A stretch of 64,000 nucleotides of DNA from positions 124,001-188,000 of the forward strand of contig NZ_JAQFIP010000001.1 of assembly GCF_029504735.1 (NCBI RefSeq). Reading direction: 5' to 3'. The notes under the pieces are model-generated. The model ran no database searches and was not told the DNA's origin. It saw only the letters and a program-made list of their open reading frames with translations. Shown in pieces: positions 17,308 to 26,106 of the stretch (position 1 is the stretch's first letter; each line of letters opens with the position of its first letter). The stretch comes from Ereboglobus sp. PH5-10 (GTDB lineage: Bacteria > Verrucomicrobiota > Verrucomicrobiia > Opitutales > Opitutaceae). The translations under genes and the position numbers were made by a program.

Positions 17308-17684
17308 TACTGGACACAAACGCCCTCTCGGCCTTTTTCGAGGGCAACCCGAAGGTCGTCCAAAAATTTGAAGAAATGGCCGGCGTCCCGCATCTGCCGG
17401 TGATCGTGCTTGGCGAGTTTCGTTTTGGACTGCTTGGAAGTCGCAAAAAACGCGAATGGGAGACGCACCTCGCAGCCTTTGCCCGCGACTGCGTCACGCT
17501 TTCCATTACCGAAACAACAACATTTCATTACGCCGAAATCCATCACGCCCTGAAAAAGGCCGGCACCCCCATTCCACAAAATGACGCATGGATCGCCGCC
17601 CTCGCGTGGGAACTAAACATGCCCGTTCTCAGCGACGACACGCATTTCGATCTCGTCCCGCGTCTCCGCCGAATCGCCTTTTAG
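17304..17684 (+). CDS. vapC: PIN-domain ribonuclease toxin, VapC-like
   Basis: A 126-residue PIN domain of standard length. Metal-binding acidic residues are recognisable: Asp4 in MILDTNALSAFF, Glu38 in VLGEFRFGLLGS, Asp94 in PQNDAWIAALA, and Asp111/Asp112 in LSDDTHFD. VapC toxins cleave tRNA or rRNA in a Mg2+-dependent way; the target here is unknown. It is translationally coupled to the antitoxin and ends 64 bp before hisD. It appears intact. Confidence 0.93.
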   Translation: MILDTNALSAFFEGNPKVVQKFEEMAGVPHLPVIVLGEFRFGLLGSRKKREWETHLAAFARDCVTLSITETTTFHYAEIHHALKKAGTPIPQNDAWIAALAWELNMPVLSDDTHFDLVPRLRRIAF

Positions 17685-17716
17685 TCCAACGCCCGCATGC
17701 CGCTTGCGCGCCCTTT

Positions 17717-17747
17717 ATTCCGCATTCCGAAATCCGCATTCCGCATT
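17717..17747 (+). repeat. Heptamer repeat (ATTCCGC) abutting the hisD start
   Basis: Units ATTCCGC, ATTCCGA, AATCCGC, ATTCCGC, ATT end one base before the hisD ATG at 17749 and occupy the place of a ribosome-binding site. Confidence 0.8.
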
Positions 17748-17748
17748 T

Positions 17749-19041
17749 ATGAAAACCCTCTCCGCCACCTCCAAGACCTTCGCCGACGAACTTGCCGCGT
17801 TCTGTCGCGCCGCCGAACCCTCGCCCGAAATCGCCGCCAGCGTCGCCGCCATCCTCGCCGACATCCGCGCGCGCGGCGACGAAGCCGTCTCCTACTACGC
17901 CGCCAAGTTCGACAGCGCCAAACTCCGCGCCAAGGAATTCCGAGTCAAACCCGCGCTCATCGCCGACGCCGCTAAAAAACTGCCCGCCGTCGAGCGCAAG
18001 GCAATCGAGGCCGCGCACGCGAACATCCTCGCCTACAACCGCAAAAACCTCCCCGCAAACTGGACGGCAAAAAACAAGCACGGCGCGGAAGTCGGCGAGA
18101 AATTCGACCCCATCCGCCGCGTCGGCCTCTACATCCCCGGCGGACAAGTCCCGCTCGTCTCCACCGTGCTCATGACCGCCACGATGGCGAAAATCGCCGG
18201 CTGCCCGCAAATCGCCGCGTTCACCCCCTCCGATCCCTCCGGCAAAGTCTCCCCCGCCCTGCTCGCCGCGCTGCACATCGCCGGCGTCGACGAAGTTTAC
18301 CGCATCGGCGGCGTGCAAGCCGTCGGCGCGATGGCCTACGGCACGACAACCATTCCCGCCGTCGACAAAATCTTCGGCCCCGGCAACGCCTACGTCTGCG
18401 AGGCCAAGCGCCAGGTCTTCGGCACCGTCGGCGTCGATTCGCTCCCCGGCCCCAGCGAACTCATGGTGATCGCCGACGACACCGCGCGCGCCGACTTCGT
18501 GGCCGCCGACCTCCTCGCCCAGGCCGAGCACGGCTCCGGACGCGAAAAAATCTACCTCGTCGCCACCTCGCAAAAAATCATCGACGCCATTTCCGGGGAA
18601 ATCCAGTCACAGCTCAAATTGATCGCCCGCTCGGAAAAAACGCAGGCAGTCCTGACCGGCGGATTCCTCGCCATCGAGGCGCCCGCGCCCGACCAGATCG
18701 CCGACATCGCCAACTACGTCGCGCCCGAGCACCTCGAAATCATCACCAAGCCCGCCGCCGAGAAAAAACTCCTTCGCGCAATCACGACCGCCGGCGCGAT
18801 CTTCCTCGGCAACCACACTCCGACCGCGCTCGGCGATTTCACCGCAGGCCCGAGCCACGTGCTCCCGACCGCGCGCACCGCGCGCTTCTCGAGCGGCCTG
18901 CGCACGGCGGATTTCATGCGCCGCACAAGCATCGTCCGCTACGCCGCCGCGAGCGTGAAAAAAGCCAATGAAGTCACGAGCCGCTTCGCCTCGATGGAAA
19001 AACTCGACGCCCACGGCCGCTCGGTAAAAATCCGCTGCTGA
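17749..19041 (+). CDS. hisD: Histidinol dehydrogenase
   Basis: Final two oxidation steps of histidine biosynthesis, histidinol to histidine with NAD+ and zinc. The 430-residue protein from MKTLSATSKTF has the family blocks RVGLYIPGGQVPLVSTVLMTA, IFGPGNAYVCEAKRQVFG, DSLPGPSELMVIAD and AEHGSGREKIYL, then the C-terminal NHTPTALGDFTAGPSHVLPT with its zinc/active-site His. A longer frame to 17704 only adds residues encoded by the heptamer repeat, so the internal ATG is preferred. No other his genes are nearby. Confidence 0.97.
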   Translation: MKTLSATSKTFADELAAFCRAAEPSPEIAASVAAILADIRARGDEAVSYYAAKFDSAKLRAKEFRVKPALIADAAKKLPAVERKAIEAAHANILAYNRKNLPANWTAKNKHGAEVGEKFDPIRRVGLYIPGGQVPLVSTVLMTATMAKIAGCPQIAAFTPSDPSGKVSPALLAALHIAGVDEVYRIGGVQAVGAMAYGTTTIPAVDKIFGPGNAYVCEAKRQVFGTVGVDSLPGPSELMVIADDTARADFVAADLLAQAEHGSGREKIYLVATSQKIIDAISGEIQSQLKLIARSEKTQAVLTGGFLAIEAPAPDQIADIANYVAPEHLEIITKPAAEKKLLRAITTAGAIFLGNHTPTALGDFTAGPSHVLPTARTARFSSGLRTADFMRRTSIVRYAAASVKKANEVTSRFASMEKLDAHGRSVKIRC

Positions 19042-19059
19042 TCTCGCCCGCGCGCGCGT

Positions 19060-20337
19060 ATGCAACGCCACCCATCAATGCACAGTAGCCACAATCCGCC
19101 TCCAGAACCGACCGCCGAGCAGCTCGCGCACGCGCGCGCCGAACACCGCAGGCACGTTGAATTCTACCAGCGACTCCAGCAAGTTTCCGCGCACCACAAT
19201 CCGCGCTTCTCCGTCACGAACGTCATCATCGCGCTGAACATTGTCGTGTTTATTGTCATGGGTTTTCTCGGCGCGGGCTGGTTCATGCCCGCGGAGGACG
19301 GGATGCTCGTCTATATAAAATACGGCGCGAACAACGGCGCGGCCACGACCAACGGCGAATGGTGGCGGCTTCTCACGTGCATGTTCATGCACTACGGCAT
19401 CATCCACATCGCCGTGAACATGTGGGCGTTGTATCAGGCGGGCGCGTTTCTTGAAAAGTTGCAGGGCCGCTTCATCTACGCGCTCATCTATCTCGCCAGC
19501 GGGCTTTCGGGCGGCTTCGCAAGCATCATCTGGCACGGCGACCAGACATGGAGCGCGGGCGCGTCCGGCGCGGTCTTCGGCGTCTTCGGCGCAATCCTCG
19601 GCTACATGCTCAGGATGCGCAGCGGTCTTCCCGCGACCGTTTACAAGCCGATCATGAAAAGCACCGCCACATTCGCCGTCTATAACATCGCCTTCGGCGC
19701 CGCTGTGACGGGCATCGACAACGCGGCGCACATCGGCGGTTTCGCGGGCGGCGTCATTCTCGGCGCGGCGCTCGCGCAACCGCTCGACCTGAGCCTGCGC
19801 CGCATCCGCCGGCTGCAAACGCTCGGCCTCGCGGGCCTGCTTCTTACAGCGCTGATTTTTGGCGGCATAAAACTCACGCCGCGTTTTAACTATTCGGTCA
19901 CCGACGAGCTCGCGTGGGGAACAAAGGAGGCTTCGATCCTCAAAAAGCTCAACGCGCTTGGAACCTCGCGCAATGGCGTGCTAAAAAAGTTTGGCTCCGA
20001 CAACAACACAAGGGAGCTCGCCAACTGGATCGACTCCAGCCTCATCCCAACCTACCGAGAGCTTCTGGAGGAAACCTCGTCGCCGCGTTTTAATCCCGAT
20101 CAAATTACAGCAAAACGACAAAAGCTCCTCATCACGGCCTTGGATGAAAGCCGCCAAACTTGGGCCGACTTCAACACACAACTGAAGGACGACCGGGCAT
20201 TCGACCTCTCGACATGCATGCAACGCAGCAATCAAATTGTCGCCAATTTCAACCAGGCAAACAAAGCGCTCAAATACGAGGCACTCCCAAGGAAAAACAA
20301 AAATCCAGCGGCAGGAGCGCCGAATTCATCCTCCTGA
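19060..20337 (+). CDS. Rhomboid family intramembrane serine protease
   Basis: A 425-residue membrane protein. A cytoplasmic N-terminus of about 45 residues precedes six or seven membrane helices. The catalytic dyad is visible as Ser169 in SAGASGAVFG and His224 in DNAAHIGGFAGG, and the WWRLLTCMFMHYGIIHIAVNMWAL block is the standard L1/TM2 signature. A C-terminal soluble region of about 150 residues, mostly helical, follows TM7 and is not a known domain. The stop codon TGA at 20335 is part of a heptamer repeat (TCCTGACTCC), so the present C-terminus may have been reset by repeat insertion. Substrate unknown. Confidence 0.92.
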   Translation: MQRHPSMHSSHNPPPEPTAEQLAHARAEHRRHVEFYQRLQQVSAHHNPRFSVTNVIIALNIVVFIVMGFLGAGWFMPAEDGMLVYIKYGANNGAATTNGEWWRLLTCMFMHYGIIHIAVNMWALYQAGAFLEKLQGRFIYALIYLASGLSGGFASIIWHGDQTWSAGASGAVFGVFGAILGYMLRMRSGLPATVYKPIMKSTATFAVYNIAFGAAVTGIDNAAHIGGFAGGVILGAALAQPLDLSLRRIRRLQTLGLAGLLLTALIFGGIKLTPRFNYSVTDELAWGTKEASILKKLNALGTSRNGVLKKFGSDNNTRELANWIDSSLIPTYRELLEETSSPRFNPDQITAKRQKLLITALDESRQTWADFNTQLKDDRAFDLSTCMQRSNQIVANFNQANKALKYEALPRKNKNPAAGAPNSSS

Positions 20338-20360
20338 CTCCCGCCTCCTGGCTCCTTTCC
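20330..20360 (+). repeat. Heptamer repeat (TGACTCC type) between rhomboid and yfcE genes
   Basis: Units TGACTCC, CGCCTCC, TGGCTCC, TTTCC after a leading CTCC. It includes the rhomboid stop codon and ends 8 bp before the next ATG. Confidence 0.7.
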
Positions 20361-20368
20361 ATCCACCC

Positions 20369-20806
20369 ATGCGCATCGCCGTCATATCCGACACGCACGA
20401 CCGCTACCCGCCGCATCTGTCGCAACGCATCCAAGGTGCCGATGAGATCTGGCACCTCGGCGATGTCTCCGCGCCCGCCATTCTCGACGAGCTCTCGCTG
20501 ATCGGGCCGCCGCTGCATGTCGTGCAGGGCAACTGCGATTTTTATCCGTGGCCCACCTCGCTCCGGCGAAGAATCCATGATGTGTGCTGCCAGCTTGTCC
20601 ACGCGCCGCCCCCGGATCTGCCGCGTGAGTATTGCGACATTCTTCTGCACGGGCACACGCACATCCCGCGCGACCAGGTGATCGACGGCATTCACTGGCT
20701 GAATCCCGGCAGCGTTTCACTGCCGCGCGGAGGCCATCCTCCAAGCTTCGGCTGGTTGACCATCGGTCCGGACAAAAGCGTCGAGTGGAGCATCGAGCAT
20801 TTGTAG
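20369..20806 (+). CDS. yfcE: YfcE/MJ0936 family metallophosphodiesterase
   Basis: A 145-residue calcineurin-like phosphoesterase. All metal-binding motifs are in place: SDTHD (7-11), HLGDVS, GNCD, HGHTHIP and the closing NPGSVSLPRGG. E. coli YfcE and archaeal relatives hydrolyse model phosphodiesters; the natural substrate is unknown. The start MRIAVISDTHD is chosen because the family begins exactly there. It follows the rhomboid gene by 31 bp, with a repeat in between, and faces the YfhO-like gene. Confidence 0.93.
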   Translation: MRIAVISDTHDRYPPHLSQRIQGADEIWHLGDVSAPAILDELSLIGPPLHVVQGNCDFYPWPTSLRRRIHDVCCQLVHAPPPDLPREYCDILLHGHTHIPRDQVIDGIHWLNPGSVSLPRGGHPPSFGWLTIGPDKSVEWSIEHL

Positions 20807-20836
20807 CCGCAAAGCGCCGGGCTCGTGGTGCTCAGG

Positions 20837-23245
20837 CTACTCCGCTTCCGGCGGCTCAATGCGCAGTTTTTTGCGCCATGAGGGAAACGCCAGCAGGCAC
20901 ACCGCAAAGGCAATGCCCGCGAACGTGGCCTTTTTGCCGGTGGCCAGTCCCCACGGCACATATTCAATGCGAAACACATGGCGCCCCTGGGCGAGCGGGA
21001 TTGCCCGCAATATGTAGTTCGCCGGAAGCACGTCGTAGTTCGTTTGCACGCTGCCAGGGAGCGTCACCGCGCGCCAATCGCGCGACCACGGATCGGTCAT
21101 CACGAGCATCGTGGCGCGGTTGCAGGTCACCTCCAGCGTCCACTGGTCGGTCGATGCGCCGAGCAGGCGCACGGTGTATTCGACCGATTGCGGCTCGGGT
21201 TTCGGATTCGGCTCCTGCTCGAGTATTACCTTCTGCTTGAGATCAAACTGGGGATTGGCGAGCGCCTTGAATATCTCGTCGCGCGACTTCATCACCTCGT
21301 AATTGGACACGATGTAAAAACGCCCCATCGCCTCGGGCGCGATCGGCGTCGCCTTTATGTTATTGCCCTCGGGATGGAAAATAAAGCGGCAGCGCAACAG
21401 GCCGAACAATCGCTGGTCAATTCTCGTGATGTTCAGGTTTTGCGTGGCGCCGTCCGGGTCCAGTCCCTGCGTAAATGTCATGAACTCCGAGTAACGTTTA
21501 AGCACCGAGGGTTCGTTGCCCCAAATGCCTTCCGAGCGCCACATCATGCCAGACATTGGCGCGATCAGGTTTAGCGCGCGATAGCCGCTCCTGGGATCGT
21601 TTTTCGCAAAAAACTCCTGCAATTGCATGCCGTGTATTTCGGAAACTTTGAAGCTCGGCAGGTTTTTATACGCGAAAATATACACATCGACAACGGCCAT
21701 CAGGCAAAGCGCCCAGACCACCTGCGGAACCTTGCGCGCCGCCAGCCACAACGCGCCCGCGACCATGAGCAGCCCCCCGCCGATTCGCAGCGCCAGCGCG
21801 CTCGTCGCCACTCCCGCCTCCATCACTCCGGATTGCACCCAGTAGTTTTTGTGCAGGTAGCTTTCATTCGAATCGATCATCGAGTTCAATATCGACTTCC
21901 AGCCGTCCAGCGCCCCGTCCGTGCCCATCCAAATCCCCGCCAGCACGCAGCACGCGCCGAGGCCGAGCCAGGCCGCGCCCCAGCCGACGCCCGGCTTTTC
22001 CTTGTTGAGCAGCCGGTTGACGCCCATTGCCGCCAGCAACGAGCCGAACAGTCCGGCAAAAAACACAAACTTCGACGCGCCGCGGAAGGATGAATAAAAC
22101 GGCACCATCTTATACAATATATTATACAACGCCGAAACATTGCTGCCAAACGCGAGCAACAGCACCGCGGCAAGCAGGCCGATCCAGCGCAGCCGGTCGT
22201 TCATTTTGAATCCGCCGACGCCGAACGCGGCAAACGCAAGCCCGGCCACGCCCATGTATAATTGCATCTCCCAAAGATAACAGCGCCCCCAATACATGAC
22301 CTTTTCCGTGCCGCCGTAAAACCACGGCGCGATTGTGGTGAGCAGGTTTTCCGGCGGCAGGCCGAACATTTTTGCAAACTCAAGCCCGGCGCCGCCCGCG
22401 CGCACCGACTCCATCATCGCGCCGTAGGAGGGAAGCAATTGCATCGCCGAAAAAATGGCGGCCAGGGGATAAATGGCCAGCAGGCCGAGAACCGTCGCCA
22501 TGCGCCGCTCCGCCTGCCAGAGAAATATGAGCGAATACACGCCGGCCGTGATCGCCGTGTAATATGCGTATTGCGCGTGGCCCGCGTAGATCTGCAGCGC
22601 GGCCGCGCCCGCGGCGAGCACGATCCACTTGAAGCGATGCGAGCGCATCCACCCGTCAATGCCCCAGAACACAAAAGGAGCCCACGCCATCGAGCCGAGA
22701 TTCGACATGTGCCCCGCGTAAACGTGCATGAAATACGTGCCGCCGAGCATGGCGAGCACCCCGCCGACAAACGCCGCGGCGGGCCTGAGCCCGCGCCATG
22801 CCGCCCACATGTAGAGGCCGAGTCCGATGACAAATGTGTGAAACGCCATCAGCACGTTGATCGCCGCGGTCGGCGGCAAAAAGGAAACGAACCAAGTGGG
22901 CGGATAAAACAACGCCGCCTGCGAGTCGCCCACAAACGAATGCCCGCCGTAGGTGTAGGGATTCCAAAGCGGAAGGTTGAACGGCGGGATTTCCTTCCAC
23001 GCCGGGGTCATCGGAAGATCGCGGGTGGCCTCGGCGTGCAGAAAGTGCTGCTGATATATATACTGGCTGTAAACATCCGTGCCCGGTTTCGAATACACGA
23101 CATCCTTTGAAAACAGGTGCCAGCAAAACAGGCTCATCACGATGGCGAACAATCCCGCGCACCACGGCAGATGCGCGTGATACCCGCCCCACACCCATTG
23201 CGCGGCGGCGACAATCCATGCCCAAAGCCGTTTCATTTTATTCAT
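20837..23245 (-). CDS. YfhO-like multispanning membrane protein
   Basis: An 802-residue membrane protein with about twelve hydrophobic segments in the first 530 residues and a C-terminal periplasmic beta-rich domain (VEYTVRLLGASTDQWTLEVTC to HVFRIEYVPWG), followed by a last helix. The early loop PWNLPLWNPYTYGGHSFVGDSQAA-like region (seen here as NLPLWNPYTYGGHSFVGD) is characteristic of YfhO/GT-C-fold proteins. In Gram-positives YfhO transfers sugars to lipoteichoic acid; here a role in surface glycan transfer is inferred from the family and the adjacent glycan genes. It is the last gene of the minus-strand cluster, 65 bp after the TPR protein gene. Confidence 0.82.
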   Translation of the reverse strand: MNKMKRLWAWIVAAAQWVWGGYHAHLPWCAGLFAIVMSLFCWHLFSKDVVYSKPGTDVYSQYIYQQHFLHAEATRDLPMTPAWKEIPPFNLPLWNPYTYGGHSFVGDSQAALFYPPTWFVSFLPPTAAINVLMAFHTFVIGLGLYMWAAWRGLRPAAAFVGGVLAMLGGTYFMHVYAGHMSNLGSMAWAPFVFWGIDGWMRSHRFKWIVLAAGAAALQIYAGHAQYAYYTAITAGVYSLIFLWQAERRMATVLGLLAIYPLAAIFSAMQLLPSYGAMMESVRAGGAGLEFAKMFGLPPENLLTTIAPWFYGGTEKVMYWGRCYLWEMQLYMGVAGLAFAAFGVGGFKMNDRLRWIGLLAAVLLLAFGSNVSALYNILYKMVPFYSSFRGASKFVFFAGLFGSLLAAMGVNRLLNKEKPGVGWGAAWLGLGACCVLAGIWMGTDGALDGWKSILNSMIDSNESYLHKNYWVQSGVMEAGVATSALALRIGGGLLMVAGALWLAARKVPQVVWALCLMAVVDVYIFAYKNLPSFKVSEIHGMQLQEFFAKNDPRSGYRALNLIAPMSGMMWRSEGIWGNEPSVLKRYSEFMTFTQGLDPDGATQNLNITRIDQRLFGLLRCRFIFHPEGNNIKATPIAPEAMGRFYIVSNYEVMKSRDEIFKALANPQFDLKQKVILEQEPNPKPEPQSVEYTVRLLGASTDQWTLEVTCNRATMLVMTDPWSRDWRAVTLPGSVQTNYDVLPANYILRAIPLAQGRHVFRIEYVPWGLATGKKATFAGIAFAVCLLAFPSWRKKLRIEPPEAE

Positions 23246-23262
23246 AAAAACACTCTTAATAA

Positions 23263-23278
23263 TTATATTATAATATAA
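23263..23278. promoter_or_regulatory. AT-only 16-bp palindrome upstream of the YfhO-like gene
   Basis: TTATATTATAATATAA is a perfect palindrome containing TATAAT on both strands, 18 bp before the YfhO-like start, in otherwise GC-rich DNA. A promoter -10 element or protein site is possible; no clear -35 is seen. Confidence 0.35.
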
Positions 23279-23310
23279 CGCCGGTCGTTGCCTGGTTTTA
23301 ATTGCCGCGC

Positions 23311-26106
23311 TTATTTATTAAGGAAGATCGACGGGATTTGCAGCGGCACGCCGGCGCTGCCCGGCACGTTCGACATCGGGAAGCGCAGGTCCTGCTGCTG
23401 GGCGGGCTGCGGCTGGGCCTTGCCAAGGGCAACCTCCAGGTTGCGGCGCGCGTCCGCGAGGTTGGGGTTGATCCTCAGCGCCTTTTGCAACGCGAGAATG
23501 GCGTCGTCTCGGCGGTTCGCCTGCATGAGCGCGACACCATAGTTTGTCAGCAAGATGGCGTTGCCGCCGTCGAGACTCAGCAACCGCGTCATTGGGTCGC
23601 CGCCCATCATCTCGCACACGACGTCGAACACCTCGGTTCCATTCATCTGGCGCAGCAGGGAAAGCGCCTCGCGCTGGTCCGCCTTTATCAATTTGGCGAA
23701 CAGGTCGCCTCCGCGCATTTCGAGCAAGTGCGCAAGCGGTTCGTCGCGCATGTCGAGGATCATCGATTCGTAGGCGTCGCTGCCCCGCATTTTGCGCAAC
23801 GCCAAATAGGCGGCGCTGCCCTTGAGCGTGAAGATATTCCTGAACTCACCGGCGGCGTCGAGCTTGAGCAGGTCGTTGAGGATTCCTTTTTCGGCGAGCC
23901 GTTTTTCGAGAGCCGCCCCGCTCTCCTCCTTGACCAGGTTTTCGAGCGTGTCCACGGTCCTGGCCTTGCGCAAATCGTCGAGCGGATCGCTGACGCGCAA
24001 CTTGATCAGCTCCTCAATCGCCGCGCCGCCTTTCAAACCGAGCACGCGTTCATGGGAGTCGCCGCATTTGGTTTTCAACAGCTTGCCCAGCGCCGCGCCG
24101 TCAGGGCTGTTGACCAGGTCGCCAATCGTCACATTACCCTGCTCGGAGAGCAGCTGTTGCAGCGTCTGGTAGCCCCTTTCCCGCAACATCTGCGTGAATT
24201 TGGGACCGCCCTCGGCCCTGAATATTTTTTCATACACTGGCGCGGCCTCGGCGCCCTGCTGAACCTGTGTCAACGCGTTGGCATAATTCACCATGAACGC
24301 GCCGATCGGCATGAGCCGCATCGCGCGCCGGAAATACGGAAGCGCCTCGGCATTGCGTCCCTTTTGGAGGAGAAGCACGCCCATGTTGTTATTCGTTTCG
24401 GCCAGGTCGGGGCGCAGGCGGTTGGACTGCTGTATGTGATAATACGCCGCGTCGCGATTGCCGCTGTCGAGCAGCACCTTGCCATAGCGGCTGTGCGCCT
24501 GCCACGCGTCCGGATTTTTCGAAAGTGTGTAGCGCCACATGTTTGTCTCGTTCAGAAACACGTCGCTGTATAAATTCCCGTTGAAGGCCACCAGCACCAG
24601 CGCCGCGATGCCCGCGCCCATCGCCCACGGTTTGCCCTTGTCGGAAACGCAATCGTATAGTTTCGCCGCGCCCGCGATCATCAACCCGATCACGCCGATG
24701 ACCGATATATACAGGAAGTGATCGGCCACCCAGGTGATGCGCATGTAGGACATGTCAACAAATCCGAGCACCGGCACGAGGAACCCGAAGAAAAAGCCGA
24801 GGCCGAGTATCAGGTGTTTTCCCCAAGTTTTGCGATAAACCCAGAATAAAACCACCAGCGCGATAAACGCCACCCAAGGCAAAAACATCCACAGCGGCGG
24901 GTTTTCCGGCACCTCCCATCGCGGATAAATCGGCATCAGGGGATACGGATCGAACGGCCACACGCACTGTTTTAAATAGAAGAAAATCGCCGCGCCCGCG
25001 ATCACGATGCGCGACCACCAGCCGCCCACCGGAATGACCTCCGCGCCGATGGCGTTCTTGTGCTGAAAATAAACGGTGACAAGCGCGACTATTATGGCCA
25101 TGGCAAAAAATGGCGCGGTGCTGAGCACAAGGTGCCTCACCGAGCGCCATTGCGGGCCTTTCCGCTTGTTCCACAGCTGGACAAGCCCCCACGTTATGCC
25201 AAGCGCGACAAGCATGCCGGCCGCGAATTTCAGGCTCCCGGAGGGCGCTATGATTTCCTTTATCAGCGAGCTTGTTGAGTTGGCTTGCGAGCTTATGGTC
25301 TCGGCCCCCACCAGCCATCTCATGGCGACGATTGTGCCACAAGCAACAGCGGCGCAAAACGAGGCAAGCGCCATGAAAACAGGGGTGTCCCGAAGCTCCA
25401 AATTGTCGTCCTTCCACCACTTATACAATACAAACGCGAAAGGAAGCACGATGACGGCGCTCTTGCTCAGCAACGCCGCCGCGAACAACACCAGCGACGC
25501 CACAAGATTCCCCGTCTTTCCCCCCTCGTGATATTTTATAAACGTGATCGCCGAGAGCAGCATGAATATGAGCGAAATTGTGTTCTTCTGCTCCGACACC
25601 CACGCCACCGACTCGACAAGCACGGGATGAATCGCAAACAAAAGCCCGCCTATCCACGCCCACCTTATTCTTAATAATGAAAGCAATTGCCACACCAGCA
25701 GCGCGTTTATCACATGCCAGATCGAGTTTATAATATGATAACAACTGTTGTCGTATTGCCAGAGCTGCCACTCGAGCCAGAGGATCGTCGCCTTGAGCGG
25801 CAGGTAGTCGGCGCCGACATCGCCCTTCCAGATTATCTTCAGCCCGGCAAGACCGCTGCTGAGCGCGGGGTTGGCGGTGATCTCCTGGTCGTCGTCCCAG
25901 AGCCAAGTGCCGTGAAACGCCGGCGACGCCACAAACAAACCCGTCGCCACGATGATCGCCGCGTAGAGCAGAATCCTGTGCCAGTCGTGCTTCACGACCG
26001 GCGTCGGCAACGGTTCGGGCGCGGCGGTTGCGGAACCGGAGGCGGCGGGCGCGCTCTTGAGGCTGCGCGTATGTTCCGGGAACTTGCGGGATGATTTGTC
26101 GTTCAT
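23311..26106 (-). CDS. Membrane protein with glycosyltransferase-like (GT-C type) region and TPRs split by an unknown repeat domain
   Basis: A 931-residue protein starting at MNDKSSRKFPEH. Residues about 50-500 carry ten or more membrane segments with the motifs WDDDQEITANP and HPVLVESVAWVSEQKNTISLIFML, a pattern common to TPR-containing GT-C/PMT-like proteins of Verrucomicrobia and Planctomycetes. TPR units follow from about 535 (DAWQAHSRYGKVLLDSGN, AETNNNMGVLLLQKGRNAEAL) and a last TPR lies at 852-895. Between them, residues about 633-851 form a novel array of short Leu-rich helical units with GG turns. Its start overlaps the stop of the GT9 gene (ATGA at 26103). It probably acts in surface glycan assembly or protein glycosylation; no direct proof. 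Confidence 0.75.
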   Translation of the reverse strand: MNDKSSRKFPEHTRSLKSAPAASGSATAAPEPLPTPVVKHDWHRILLYAAIIVATGLFVASPAFHGTWLWDDDQEITANPALSSGLAGLKIIWKGDVGADYLPLKATILWLEWQLWQYDNSCYHIINSIWHVINALLVWQLLSLLRIRWAWIGGLLFAIHPVLVESVAWVSEQKNTISLIFMLLSAITFIKYHEGGKTGNLVASLVLFAAALLSKSAVIVLPFAFVLYKWWKDDNLELRDTPVFMALASFCAAVACGTIVAMRWLVGAETISSQANSTSSLIKEIIAPSGSLKFAAGMLVALGITWGLVQLWNKRKGPQWRSVRHLVLSTAPFFAMAIIVALVTVYFQHKNAIGAEVIPVGGWWSRIVIAGAAIFFYLKQCVWPFDPYPLMPIYPRWEVPENPPLWMFLPWVAFIALVVLFWVYRKTWGKHLILGLGFFFGFLVPVLGFVDMSYMRITWVADHFLYISVIGVIGLMIAGAAKLYDCVSDKGKPWAMGAGIAALVLVAFNGNLYSDVFLNETNMWRYTLSKNPDAWQAHSRYGKVLLDSGNRDAAYYHIQQSNRLRPDLAETNNNMGVLLLQKGRNAEALPYFRRAMRLMPIGAFMVNYANALTQVQQGAEAAPVYEKIFRAEGGPKFTQMLRERGYQTLQQLLSEQGNVTIGDLVNSPDGAALGKLLKTKCGDSHERVLGLKGGAAIEELIKLRVSDPLDDLRKARTVDTLENLVKEESGAALEKRLAEKGILNDLLKLDAAGEFRNIFTLKGSAAYLALRKMRGSDAYESMILDMRDEPLAHLLEMRGGDLFAKLIKADQREALSLLRQMNGTEVFDVVCEMMGGDPMTRLLSLDGGNAILLTNYGVALMQANRRDDAILALQKALRINPNLADARRNLEVALGKAQPQPAQQQDLRFPMSNVPGSAGVPLQIPSIFLNK

